Shown: positions 17,169-25,821, numbered from the stretch's first letter. The stretch: DNA of 64,000 nucleotides from CBDAUN01 sp965214615 (GCA_965214615.1 OZ243952.1:868001-932000), one strand, 5' to 3'. The notes: generated from the sequence alone by a model not told the origin. Translations and numbers: made by a program.

Positions 17169-18943
17169 TTGGCCACGACATCGATATCTACGGCGTGTTG
17201 CTCGAGAATCTTTCCGATGGCGTAATGGTGATCGACTTCGACGGAACCGTCCGGACGGCCAACACAGCTTTTCACCGAATGTTCAGGCTCAATCAGAACG
17301 AGGTCGTCGGGCGTTCATTCGGCGATACGTTCCTCACGTATGATCAGTTCGATGAATTTACTCAAATTGTTCTTGATGCGGTTGCAGAGCGTGGCAGCAG
17401 CGAGCGGAGAATGGCTCGCGTTCCCTTTGGCGACGAATCCCGGTCACTGTCAATTTCAACATCTTGCCTGACAGAATCGCACGATGGAATCGACAAGCCG
17501 GTTGCGTTGATTGTCGTAGTAGCCGACATTACCCAAATCCGGGAGCTTCGCGAAAATGAGTTGCGCATGGCGAAAGTTGTCAAGCAGCAACTAGGCGAAC
17601 TTCAAGATGCCTACCGTGACATCGAGGCGCGCAACGAGTCGCTTTCCTCAACCATGAAGCGGCTTCAGGCAGCCCGCGGTCTGGCGGCATTGGCCATTGT
17701 GGGGGTGTTCATTGCCATTGGTGCCTGGTATTTTCAGCCATTCGATCAGTTTTATGCAACAGCCAGCCTGGAAGAAGACTTCAATGTCGAAGGTGAAGAA
17801 TTCGACGATATGGCCACCATGGTTGTCGAACCGAGCGAACTGCGTTCGACGATCATATTGCGGGGCAACCTTGCTCCGGGTCGAGTCGATAGAGTCCTCA
17901 GTCCGCTAGATAGCCACCTGCGTACAGTCTACGTGGAGCCGGGGCAGCAGGTTGCTGCAGGAGATCCGTTGGTTGATCTTGCGACTGGCCAGCTATCGGT
18001 TGACTACCGCGCTGCGGAAGTCGAGCACATTCAGGCACAAAGTAAGCTTGTCGAGCTTGAAGACTGGGCGAACAGTGAGGAAATGGCGCAAGCTCAGCGT
18101 GCTTTGCGCCGAGCGCGCCTTGCACTCGATTCGGCGCAGCGCGAGATTGAACGGACTGAATTCTTGCTGGATGAAGGGATTATCGCGGCCTCGGAGCATG
18201 AAGACGCCCAACGGCACTATGAGAACCGAAAAATTGATTTTGACGCAGCTGAGCGCGAACTCGATACGGTTGCGGCAAGAGCTAGTGAGGAAGCCATACG
18301 CATCGCACGTCTTCAGGCGGAAAGCGCACGCGACAGGCTGGATGCAGAACAGCGGAAGCTTGATCAGTCCATCGTCAGGTCTCCGATCAGCGGCACCGTA
18401 GTCGTTGCATCAGGGGCTCGGGCAAAGCCTTTGGCCGTTGGACGTGCGGTGTCTCAGGGAGAACTGCTGGCGAGCGTTGCGGACTTTGAAAGCTTGTCTG
18501 TTGCAATGACAGTCGATGAGATTGAAGTGAGGGAGCTTGAGCTTGGCCAGCAGGCATGGATTACCGGCCCAGGGTTTCCCGGTCTAAGAATCGAAGGGAT
18601 TGTCAGTTACGTTTCTTCGCGGGCAGAGTCGAGTTCGCAACTGCGAAATGCGCCTAAATTCGAGACTACGGTCACCCTCGAAGATCTGGAGCCTGCGACC
18701 CGCAGCCAGTTGCGTGTCGGCATGTCGGCACACGTCACCGTCGTCGTGCAATACCGTCCATCCGCTTTGTTGGTACCCTTGGGAGCAGTTGAGCAAAGCG
18801 GAGGGAAAACATGGATCTCCGTAATCGGGCCGGATGCTGATCTGCCGCAGAGGCGGGCAATTGAAGTCGGCCTTACCACGCTAGATTCGGTCGAGGTCGT
18901 CGATGGGCTTTCTGCGGGCGAACAAATTGCATTTCCATATTAG
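17165..18943 (+). CDS. PAS domain fused to HlyD/MacA-type membrane fusion protein
   Basis: Protein of 592 aa with an unusual architecture. Residues 7-122 are a PAS domain ('LENLSDGVMVIDFDGTVRTA', 'DITQIREL' at its end). About 123-170 is a coiled coil and 171-190 a membrane helix ('GLAALAIVGVFIAIGAWYF'). From about 220 comes a periplasmic adaptor: first lipoyl-like half ('LSPLDSHLRTVYVEPGQQVA', 245-264), alpha-hairpin (about 275-400), second half ('IVRSPISGTVVVASGARAKP', 403-422) and beta-barrel/membrane-proximal domains to the end. The adaptor links the inner-membrane ABC permease to the TolC-like channel; the PAS part would sense a ligand or redox state in the cytoplasm. The frame is continuous, so it is not an artefact of two adjoining genes. 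Start GTG, overlapping the previous stop. Confidence 0.85.
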   Translation: MIGHDIDIYGVLLENLSDGVMVIDFDGTVRTANTAFHRMFRLNQNEVVGRSFGDTFLTYDQFDEFTQIVLDAVAERGSSERRMARVPFGDESRSLSISTSCLTESHDGIDKPVALIVVVADITQIRELRENELRMAKVVKQQLGELQDAYRDIEARNESLSSTMKRLQAARGLAALAIVGVFIAIGAWYFQPFDQFYATASLEEDFNVEGEEFDDMATMVVEPSELRSTIILRGNLAPGRVDRVLSPLDSHLRTVYVEPGQQVAAGDPLVDLATGQLSVDYRAAEVEHIQAQSKLVELEDWANSEEMAQAQRALRRARLALDSAQREIERTEFLLDEGIIAASEHEDAQRHYENRKIDFDAAERELDTVAARASEEAIRIARLQAESARDRLDAEQRKLDQSIVRSPISGTVVVASGARAKPLAVGRAVSQGELLASVADFESLSVAMTVDEIEVRELELGQQAWITGPGFPGLRIEGIVSYVSSRAESSSQLRNAPKFETTVTLEDLEPATRSQLRVGMSAHVTVVVQYRPSALLVPLGAVEQSGGKTWISVIGPDADLPQRRAIEVGLTTLDSVEVVDGLSAGEQIAFPY

Positions 18944-19000
18944 GAAACACAATGGGCGCATCCTTCGTTTCGCCGGGAGTCGGGTAAACCGAATTCTGTC

Positions 19001-19795
19001 ATGAGAAATACGTTGCCAGGGACGCTGCGGCTTCTTGAAGTCCGGCGGTCGTACCGTTTGGGTCCGATCACAACTGAGGTGCTGTGCGGTATCGATCTGG
19101 ACGTAGGCGCTGGAGAACTTATCTCGGTCGTTGGGCCTTCCGGCAGCGGCAAGACAACGCTCATGAACATCATCGGTCTGCTGGACCGTCCTAGCTCCGG
19201 CAGTTGCTTGCTGAATGGAAAAGACATTTCCAAGCTTGGAGACTCGGAACTGTCGGCTTTGCGCAATGCGCATATCGGTTTTGTGTTCCAGTCGTTTCAT
19301 CTGCTGCCGCGCTTGACCGCAGTCGAGAATGTCGCATTGCCGCTGGTGTATCGAGGCACGTCGCGCTCAGAGGCAAAACGCCGGGCTCTTGCAATTCTGA
19401 GTCGTGTAGGATTGCGGGAACGAAGTCACCACAGGCCGGAACAACTCTCCGGCGGACAGAAGCAGCGAGTTGCCATTGCCCGTGCTTTGATTGGGGATCC
19501 CGCTCTGATACTCGCTGATGAGCCAACTGGCGCCTTGGATTCCGATACCGCAGGCGAAGTGATGGATCTCCTTTTGCAACTGCACGCCGAACACGGAGTG
19601 ACTATCCTGATCATTACGCACGATGTGAAGATCGCTCGTCAGTGTGAGAGGCAGCTGCGCATCAACGATGGCAGATTGTCTGAAATGCGTTTCGATAATT
19701 CTAGCAGCACGAACAAGTCAACGCCGATAGGCGCGGCCATCCCACCGGACAATATGTCGGTCACACGCGAAATTTCGTCACCGGCGCGATTCTAG
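19001..19795 (+). CDS. MacB/LolD-type ABC transporter ATPase
   Basis: Protein of 264 aa. Walker A 'GPSGSGKT' at residues 45-52, Q-loop in 'HIGFVFQSFHLLPRLTAVEN' (91-110), signature 'LSGGQKQR' at 149-156, Walker B 'LILADEPTGALD' at 169-180 and 'IITHD' after it. This is the MacB/LolD/YknY subfamily. Here the ATPase is separate from the permease, unlike E. coli MacB where they are one chain. A 30-residue Ser/Pro-rich tail follows the usual end. Together with genes 15753-21018 it forms a tripartite exporter. Confidence 0.92.
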   Translation: MRNTLPGTLRLLEVRRSYRLGPITTEVLCGIDLDVGAGELISVVGPSGSGKTTLMNIIGLLDRPSSGSCLLNGKDISKLGDSELSALRNAHIGFVFQSFHLLPRLTAVENVALPLVYRGTSRSEAKRRALAILSRVGLRERSHHRPEQLSGGQKQRVAIARALIGDPALILADEPTGALDSDTAGEVMDLLLQLHAEHGVTILIITHDVKIARQCERQLRINDGRLSEMRFDNSSSTNKSTPIGAAIPPDNMSVTREISSPARF

Positions 19796-19803
19796 CACCA
19801 TCG

Positions 19804-21018
19804 ATGTCCAGAACCCTTGCCATTGTAGGAGCGAACGCCAGGGAGGCGATTGACAGCTTGCGTAAGGCGAGATTGAGGTCGATTCTTGGCCTCATTAGCG
19901 TGATGATCGGCATTTGCTCGGTGATCACAATGGTCTCGCTAGGCGAAATTGCCAAGGAACAGGCTCGCAAGGAGTTTGAGTCGCTGGGTACGGACCTTGT
20001 CATTATCAGCAAGGCAGACGATGTGTGGACTCCGGAAAATCAGGCAGCCAGAATTGATGTGTCGGATGCAGTCTCGCTGTCGACAGCCGTGCCGGCAATA
20101 GCGATAGCAGGTACCAGGGTCTCGGAATACGGTGATTTTCGCTATGCTGGTGCGGATGTTGGATCGGGAAGCATTCAGGGTGTCAACGCGGACTTTGCAA
20201 AAGTGAACAAGCTCAAGCTAAAAGAAGGACGTTTCGTGTCGGATTTCGATGTCGAGCGATTTTTCTGTGTCGTGGGTGCTGATGTCGCTGATGAAATGCG
20301 CGAGGCCGGTGCGCGGCGCATTGTTGGAGAATTGGTGGATATTGACGAGTCCCTGTTTACTGTCATAGGCGAGATTGATGCGGTGGATGAAAGCTATATT
20401 GTGCCGTTTTCTGTTGAAGCCAACTCGTCTGTGTTCATTCCTATATCGACTTCGAGAAGAATTGTCCCAGATTTACCCATCGATGTCATCGTCGCCCGAT
20501 CAGCGGAGAATGTCCACTACGAATCTGCGGTGGCGGACATCCGATCGTATTTCCGCGCCAAATCGCCTCATCTTGTTCTGGATATTGTGACCGCAAAGGA
20601 GTTGATACGCCAAATGGAGTCTCAAATGCAGACATACACTTTGCTTCTTGGAGCGATAGGCAGCATTGCTTTGATTGTTGGCGGAATCGGGATCATGAAC
20701 ATTATGCTCGTCTCTGTGGCGGAGCGACGTCGAGAGATTGCTGTGCGCCGCGCACTCGGTGCGCGGCGCTGGGACATTCAAAGTCAGTTTCTAATTGAAT
20801 CGGTCATTCTGACCGTATCCGGCGGAATCCTGGGAAGCGTACTTGGCCTGGCGGCAACCTGGACGATTTGCCGATTCACAGGGTGGGAATATTTCGTCTC
20901 CGGAGTGTCCGTAGCGAGCGGCATATGCACAGCGACGGCTGTGGGCCTTTTCTTCGGTTTCCAACCAGCCCGCCAAGCTGCACGGCTCGACCCAATTGTC
21001 GGACTCCAAAGTGAATGA
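19804..21018 (+). CDS. MacB/FtsX-type ABC transporter permease
   Basis: Protein of 404 aa: one N-terminal membrane helix (about 25-48), a large MacB-type periplasmic core domain (about 50-270), then three C-terminal helices. The FtsX-domain signature 'GIGIMNIMLVSVAERRREIA' is followed by 'VRRALGARRWDIQSQFLIE'. MacB-type permeases do not carry substrate across the membrane but drive it from the periplasm into the TolC channel by mechanotransmission. The ATG is 8 bp after the ATPase stop. Substrate unknown: peptides, siderophores, lipoproteins and macrolides are all known for relatives. Confidence 0.9.
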   Translation: MSRTLAIVGANAREAIDSLRKARLRSILGLISVMIGICSVITMVSLGEIAKEQARKEFESLGTDLVIISKADDVWTPENQAARIDVSDAVSLSTAVPAIAIAGTRVSEYGDFRYAGADVGSGSIQGVNADFAKVNKLKLKEGRFVSDFDVERFFCVVGADVADEMREAGARRIVGELVDIDESLFTVIGEIDAVDESYIVPFSVEANSSVFIPISTSRRIVPDLPIDVIVARSAENVHYESAVADIRSYFRAKSPHLVLDIVTAKELIRQMESQMQTYTLLLGAIGSIALIVGGIGIMNIMLVSVAERRREIAVRRALGARRWDIQSQFLIESVILTVSGGILGSVLGLAATWTICRFTGWEYFVSGVSVASGICTATAVGLFFGFQPARQAARLDPIVGLQSE

Positions 21019-21113
21019 ATCTGCGCCCTGTGCGAGGTGTATTTCTCATATTAATCTACGAAGCCTCGACCGGTTTCCGAACTTGCCTAGCCCGATTCAA
21101 TACTTGAGGCACC

Positions 21114-21599
21114 CTACTGACTTGAAGTTTTTGTCGAGGCGTCGTTATCCATGATCTGTCCGGTCAATGTGATTGTTCTTGGCATGCCCCTGATATTGTC
21201 AGTTGGCGTGACCCATCCTGTGGTTTCGTACAGACCATTTACCTGTTGGTCTTTGAGTTTGAGTTTAAACGTTTCCGAGTCTTCTTCAACGGTGTCATCT
21301 ATAGTATCCACACTAATCGTTTTTTCCTTGACACCTGAATTGAAAGTCACGGTGCCGGAGGTGGCATCATAATCCTCACTTTGGATGGCCGAATTATCGC
21401 TCGTACTGTAGCTGTAACGTACTGCCCAGCCATTGGGTGCGACATTAAGTTTAACGGTGAACTCCATCTTATTGCCTTCAGTTGAGGCGGTATCGACACT
21501 TACTGCGGTTTGAGGTGCTGCAATCGCCAAAGATCCAGCCATAATCGCGCCTGCAAATGCAGAACGGTGAATATTCCATATTTTGATTTGCTGACCCAT
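21114..21599 (-). CDS. Secreted Calx-beta domain protein, copy 1
   Basis: Protein of 161 aa. A signal peptide (about residues 1-34: 'RSAFAGAIMAGSLAIAAPQT') is followed by a single Calx-beta domain. The typical core is 'IQSEDYDATSGTVTFNSGV' and 'DTIDDTVEEDSETFKLKL' (the acidic calcium-binding turns), ending 'TLTGQIMDND'. Calx-beta domains bind calcium and usually occur in large adhesins; a one-domain exported protein is small for the family. Copy 2 at 22250-22711 is nearly identical in DNA. Ribosome site AGAGG before the ATG; promoter at 21697-21725. Confidence 0.75.
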   Translation of the reverse strand: MGQQIKIWNIHRSAFAGAIMAGSLAIAAPQTAVSVDTASTEGNKMEFTVKLNVAPNGWAVRYSYSTSDNSAIQSEDYDATSGTVTFNSGVKEKTISVDTIDDTVEEDSETFKLKLKDQQVNGLYETTGWVTPTDNIRGMPRTITLTGQIMDNDASTKTSSQ

Positions 21600-22249
21600 A
21601 ATTCCTCTCTAATAGTCTTATCGCTGTGAATTCAAATTGCATTCGATCGAGCAATAATATTTTACTCGATTTATTATTGTCCAAATCGTTATAGAATATA
21701 TATCAAATTGTAAGGTATTTGTCAAATAAAAAAGATGAAATCTTCTGACGTTCTCAGGTTTGGGCAGGTGTTCGTTTTTCGACATGATAAGGAATATGGC
21801 AAGCGAGGCAGGTTATTGTGCAATGAATTTTTACTACAAATCTCTAACATCGGAGACTTGCAGCCAGGCAACCGGCCCGCCTGTTGTTACAAGTGCTACA
21901 AGCCCAATTTTCACTGTGCCGAACTGGGTGTCATCGGGTAGGAAACTGATCCGCAAAGGCGAATGTAAAAATTGCCCCGGCACAATATTCGAGTCCGCTC
22001 ACTCGCTACTCGTGAGCAACTTGAACAATAGCAGCGGTATTCGAGACCTGATCAAGCGTTTCGTCGAGGTCAGCGACCGGTTGACTCAGGCGCGCATTCA
22101 AGATAACGCAGGCAGAAAACTTCGTTCCCGCTCAATCGGCTATAAAGTTACGATGCCTTGACCTGTATTCCGGTTTCGTAAAAATCCGCCCAATCGACTT
22201 GGACTCATTAAGTGTTCTAATTGCTTGAAGCACTTTGTTGGGCGTTTGA
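21600..22249. other. Spacer between the two Calx-beta copies
   Basis: About 650 bp, AT-rich at its left end where it carries the promoter of copy 1. A plus-strand frame at 21760-22161 (133 codons) has no recognised similarity and no clear ribosome site; I do not call it a gene. No second repeat unit or mobile-element end was identified. Confidence 0.45.
21697..21725 (-). promoter_or_regulatory. Sigma-70-type promoter of Calx-beta copy 1
   Basis: On the minus strand TTGACA, then 17 bases, then TATATA. The -35 box is a perfect consensus and the spacing is optimal. It lies about 100 bp upstream of the ATG at 21599 in an AT-rich stretch. Confidence 0.6.
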
Positions 22250-22711
22250 CTAATCGTTATCCGTAATCTGTCCGGTCAATGTGATTGTTCTTGGCATGCC
22301 CCTGATATTGTCAGTTGGCGTGACCCATCCTGTGGTTTCGTACAGACCATTTACCTGTTGGTCTTTGAGTTTGAGTTTAAACGATTCCGTGTCTTCTTCA
22401 ACGGTGTCATCTATAGTATCCACACTAATCGTTTTTTCCTTGACACCTGAATTGAAAGTCACGGTGCCGGAGGTGGCATCATAATCCTCACTTTGGACGG
22501 CCGAATTATCGCTCGTACTGTAGCTGTAACGTACTGCCCAGCCATTGGGTGCGACATTAAGTTTAACGGTGAACTCCATCTTATTGCCTTCAGTTGCCTC
22601 GGCATCGGCACTTACTGCGGTTTGAGGTGCTACAATCGCCAAAGATCCAGCCATAATTGCGCCTGCAAAGGCAGACCGACGTATTTTCAATAGATCAAAA
22701 TACTGTCTCAT
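22250..22711 (-). CDS. Secreted Calx-beta domain protein, copy 2
   Basis: Protein of 153 aa with the same signal peptide core and Calx-beta domain as copy 1; the two differ at only a handful of positions over about 130 residues. The ends differ: copy 2 begins 'MRQYFDLLKIRRSAFAG' and stops right after 'TDND', while copy 1 has a short Thr/Ser-rich extension. Ribosome site GGAG upstream of the ATG, and a near-consensus promoter at 22795-22823. Function unknown; probably an exported calcium-binding protein. Confidence 0.75.
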   Translation of the reverse strand: MRQYFDLLKIRRSAFAGAIMAGSLAIVAPQTAVSADAEATEGNKMEFTVKLNVAPNGWAVRYSYSTSDNSAVQSEDYDATSGTVTFNSGVKEKTISVDTIDDTVEEDTESFKLKLKDQQVNGLYETTGWVTPTDNIRGMPRTITLTGQITDND

Positions 22712-22794
22712 TGTTTATCTCCAATAGTTCCATTCGCTGTGAAGTCGAATAGCATTTGACAATACGGCGATTTCCAACCTATTCGACAATTTTT

Positions 22795-22823
22795 AATATA
22801 TCGTTTGAATGTTCATATGTCAA
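22795..22823 (-). promoter_or_regulatory. Sigma-70-type promoter of Calx-beta copy 2
   Basis: On the minus strand TTGACA, 17 bases, TATATT. This matches the consensus at 11 of 12 positions with ideal spacing, about 85 bp upstream of the ATG at 22711. Confidence 0.65.
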
Positions 22824-22950
22824 AAAATAATTCAATATGATAGATTCTGACCTAAGTATTTGTTCCAATAGCAATGATAATTGGAGTGACGCTACCAAGA
22901 CGCCGGTGCCAGTCATTTCGCACCCGCCTGCAAGCCGGTGCGGATCAAAA

Positions 22951-23640
22951 TCAGACGACGGTCTTTTGAATATTGCGCGGCGGCGCGCCGATGCCCATGG
23001 CCTTGAATACCGCCATGTGATCGCCATCGGCTCTTGCAGTCTTGCGCATAAAAAGCGTGCGCCCGTCGCGGCGCTTGAACGAAGTGGTGGTGCGCGTAAT
23101 CGAGCAAAGCTCGTTTAGAACCGTGCTCCAGCTGTCATGGCAGCCGGCGGCCTTGATCCGCGAGCGCAGCACGCATACCGCCTGATACGCGAGCACCGAG
23201 ATGAAAAGATGCCCGTCTGCGCGGAACTGCTTTTTGTGATACACCGGGCGCAGCCCGAGTTCCGACTTGAGCGAGCGGAACACCGATTCGGCCTCGGTCA
23301 GCGTGACGTAGGTGCGCCACATCGTTTCGGGCTCTAAGTCAAGGATGTTGCTGCGAAGACAGTACACCCCCGGATGGGTGGCCATGGTGCCGTCAACCGG
23401 CTCGAAGCTCCAGCAAATGCGCTATGCGCGCACGCCGGCTTCGTCTGCGCCAACCTCGACGCGGTAGTGCTGCGCGACGCGCGAGTATTTCTTCTGGGCC
23501 CTGCCGATGCGCCGCTCGATGTATTCCATCTTGCGACGCGCCTTGGGCTTGGTCAGTGATTCGCGAATTTTCCCGAGCTCTTGCTCAAAGCGCTCCCTTT
23601 GACGGGTGATGATGCCGTTTTCCTTGTTTTCGGAAGAATC
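22951..23640 (-). pseudogene. IS1634-type transposase remnant
   Basis: The minus strand carries the C-terminal half of an IS1634/IS4-like DDE transposase. Marks are 'RERFEQELGKIRESLTKP', 'RIGRAQKKYSRVAQHYRVEV', 'MATHPGVYCLRSN', 'TYVTLTEAESVFRSLKSELG' (with the catalytic Glu) and 'HLFISVLAYQAVCVLRSRI'. In the same frame an amber stop (TAG, minus strand of 23422-23424) interrupts it just before the 'FEPVDGTMATH' block. The N-terminal half with the first Asp residues is missing and no terminal inverted repeats were found. It is a dead fragment. Confidence 0.85.
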
Positions 23641-24017
23641 TATATTGCCTGGATATGGTGTCGGATTACGATTCGATCTCTGAACATCGAGATTGCTGCG
23701 ATCCTAGGTTCGACCGATGCATGTGCAGTTTACGGCGTGATGTACACACAGAGGGACGAAACCGAGACGCAGCGGAATGCGCTTGGCTGGTAGATGAACT
23801 AACGCTGCCCCAACGTTACGCCGCTACGTGACAATCGTTGATTTGACGGCTTGGCGCGATACATAGACAGAGCATCAACGAATCGAACTCTAGCTGCATA
23901 TCAACTCAACGGCAGGCAGCATTTTGCACGTCAGCCCTGGCACCCCTGGAACAGTCTATATCAATAATCGCTGGAATGTCCCGGCGATGTCGACACTACT
24001 GCCCAAACTTGCTACTT
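23641..24017. other. Intergenic region, no gene seen
   Basis: About 375 bp between the transposase remnant and the Cys-rich protein gene. No frame with family resemblance, hairpin or terminal repeat was recognised. Confidence 0.45.
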
Positions 24018-24515
24018 CTATTTGCATAGGTGCTCCACCAATACCTTGTAGTTATATTTGAACTTGCCTTTGCACGATGCAATTCTATCTGTATACCAAT
24101 TTTTCATTGTTTGGACATGTTGATCAATGTCATTATTAAACGATTGTATTGCCAAGCTCCGAATTTGCGGGTCTGCGCACAAATCGTCTTCGTCGGTGCA
24201 GCTTTGATCATACTCATCAGGGTAATTATCCTTTACACTCTGAAAATATCTCTCAGCCTTTCGGATCAGCTTGTTCCCCTTTTTACTGCAGTCCTTGACA
24301 TACTTTTTTCTGTGCTTCCTCAGTTCCAATTTGGTCGTCGCACGATCATTGAGGTCCCCGACCGTGTCATTTATTTTCCAAGTGCCATCACTATTTGACC
24401 ATTCACCCAATACGTACTCTCCGAGCGAAATTGATGCCGTACATGCAAATGCTAAATTTGGTAAGCCCAGTGCTATCAAAGCTACCAGAGCACCCTTGAA
24501 GATAAGATTTTTCAT
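24018..24515 (-). CDS. Exported Cys-rich hypothetical protein
   Basis: Protein of 165 aa with a clear signal peptide (about residues 1-24, 'LIALGLPNLAFA') and a Cys immediately after the likely cut site. The mature part is charged and helical, with six further or so Cys residues spread along it ('YVKDCSKKGNKLI', 'YDQSCTDEDDLCADP', 'SCKGKF', 'HLCK'), suggesting periplasmic disulfides. I do not recognise the family. The ATG at 24515 is preferred to a longer frame (to 24620) because the signal peptide starts there. A decayed copy lies just upstream at 24757-25268. A TATAAT (minus strand, 24568-24573) may be its -10 box. Confidence 0.6.
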   Translation of the reverse strand: MKNLIFKGALVALIALGLPNLAFACTASISLGEYVLGEWSNSDGTWKINDTVGDLNDRATTKLELRKHRKKYVKDCSKKGNKLIRKAERYFQSVKDNYPDEYDQSCTDEDDLCADPQIRSLAIQSFNNDIDQHVQTMKNWYTDRIASCKGKFKYNYKVLVEHLCK

Positions 24516-24756
24516 AGTAATATTCCCAAAGAATTCACAGAACCGTTCGGTCCCAGACATGACCAATATTATAGGACAATCTTCTGATCTCGATCTGATA
24601 AGATGTCGCCATTTTGTCACTCACTGCACGAATACTTGCGGTGATATAGGTTTTAACTGCGCACAATCAACGAAAGATCAGGCAGCAACTTGCCCGTGAC
24701 ACTTCGAACAGTCAGTGGCGAAAGACACTGAAATGGCCCAATGATACCGTCGCAAA

Positions 24757-25268
24757 CTACCCAACCACCGAATCTATTTGCAAAGAAGCCTCACCAATTT
24801 TTGGATCTAGCTGTGAAAGTGGTTCGGACGATAAAATGCTCATTTGATAATATCGTTTCATGTTTTTTAATTCGGCATCAATGGCATTATTAAAACCTTG
24901 TATTGCCGCGGCCCGAATCGGGTCCTCGCGGGACTTCTTGTCTTTGCGGCAACTTTGGTCATAAAGATCAGGGTAAGTATCCTTTTGATATTCATAAAGA
25001 GTCACACCCTTGTGAATTAACTTTCGCCCCTTGAATTTGCATTGCTTTTGAAGCTCTGCTCTCTTCTTCCTTAGCTGCGATCTCGTCTTACACGATCGTT
25101 TGTATTCCCGACTGTATCAGAAACAGACCAAGATTTATCCGCGCTTTCCCATTAACCCAAATTGTAGATTCCAAGTGAAACTGATGCCGTACATGCACAA
25201 TAGGCTAAGTTCGGCAGGCCTAGCGCTATCAAAACTGCCAGTGCATATTTGAAAATTAGGTTCTTCAT
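24757..25268 (-). pseudogene. Decayed paralogue of the exported Cys-rich protein
   Basis: Starting at an ATG at 25268, the minus strand reads a signal peptide almost identical to that of the gene at 24018-24515 ('MKNLIFKYALAVLIALGLP'). The family N-terminus 'CTASVSLGIYNLG' follows, then a stop codon. The rest continues recognisably ('YPDLYDQSCRKDKKS', 'IQGFNNAIDAELKNMKRYYQ') to 24757 with at least one frame change. It is a tandem duplicate that has been inactivated. Confidence 0.75.
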
Positions 25269-25821
25269 CGCAATTTCTCTAAAACATTCATTGTCACGAC
25301 ATCATTTCTGCGATGTGGCGAAATAATATTATCACTAAAACTGACATATGGCAAGTATTCTATTATTTTGCAAAAGCAACACACCAAAATGCCCACTTGG
25401 TGCAGACTGGCCAAGATCTAACGATATGCGAAACGGCAGACTCGCAAGACTGCGAACCGGACTCTGAAGCAAGCCGAATGCAAGTCGCCGGCTTGACGGA
25501 CAAAAATCGCGTTACAGGCGGCTACGGCGGTCTCGAAGGTGCAAGTCAGCAAAGCCCGACACGGTTTGCAAAATCCTCGGTCGCATTAACTGCTGGATGC
25601 CGCAGGAGACCATAGTAGGCTGCTGGCCGGCAATTGCAGGGCGAAACTTACCGGGATGCGTGTAGGCGTGGCGGACCAAGTGTGTCAGGTGCGGTCGAAA
25701 GAGCCGCCGCAGTAGCAACGGTTGCGCTTTTGCCATGAACCGCCGTATGCCTAAGCCTTGACATGGTGACCTGCGGCAGGATACGGGAGCCAGCCCGTCT
25801 CCTGCCCGAAGAAAAAGTCAG
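25269..25821. other. Gene-free, GC-rich stretch with possible RNA structure
   Basis: About 550 bp without a credible gene. The left 130 bp are AT-rich like the island; from about 25400 the base composition changes and many short inverted repeats appear ('cggcggctacggcgg'-like segments, then the hairpin at 25775-25806). Frames on either strand have no family resemblance. It could hold a structured RNA or a remnant of a retroelement; I cannot assign it. Confidence 0.35.
25775..25806 (-). terminator. Strong hairpin after the symporter gene
   Basis: Arms GGCAGGATACGGG and CCCGTCTCCTGCC pair over 12 of 13 positions with a 6-nt loop, 15 bp past the stop of the symporter gene. No T run follows on the minus strand, so it is either a Rho-assisted terminator or a 3-prime stabilising hairpin. 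Confidence 0.5.

Larger units (their letters stand above)
21143..22700. repeat. Two direct repeats of about 440 bp (Calx-beta genes)
   Basis: The blocks 21143-21588 and about 22255-22700 are almost identical in DNA (offset 1112 bp) and cover most of both Calx-beta genes, including the signal peptide region. Similarity fades just before each ATG and just after each stop. This suggests gene conversion or a recent duplication limited to the coding part. Confidence 0.8.

Noticed and set aside
21760..22161. Plus-strand frame of 133 codons between the Calx-beta copies
   Set aside because: Unrecognised, no ribosome site; likely chance frame.
23374..23793. Plus-strand frames opposite the transposase remnant
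   Set aside because: Antisense shadows of the minus-strand transposase sequence.
25313..25615. Plus-strand frame of 100 codons
   Set aside because: No family resemblance, no good ribosome site, composition follows the repeat-rich non-coding stretch.
25400..25820. Group II intron remnant
   Set aside because: Some segments look intron-like, but a domain V sequence and reverse transcriptase codons could not be identified.
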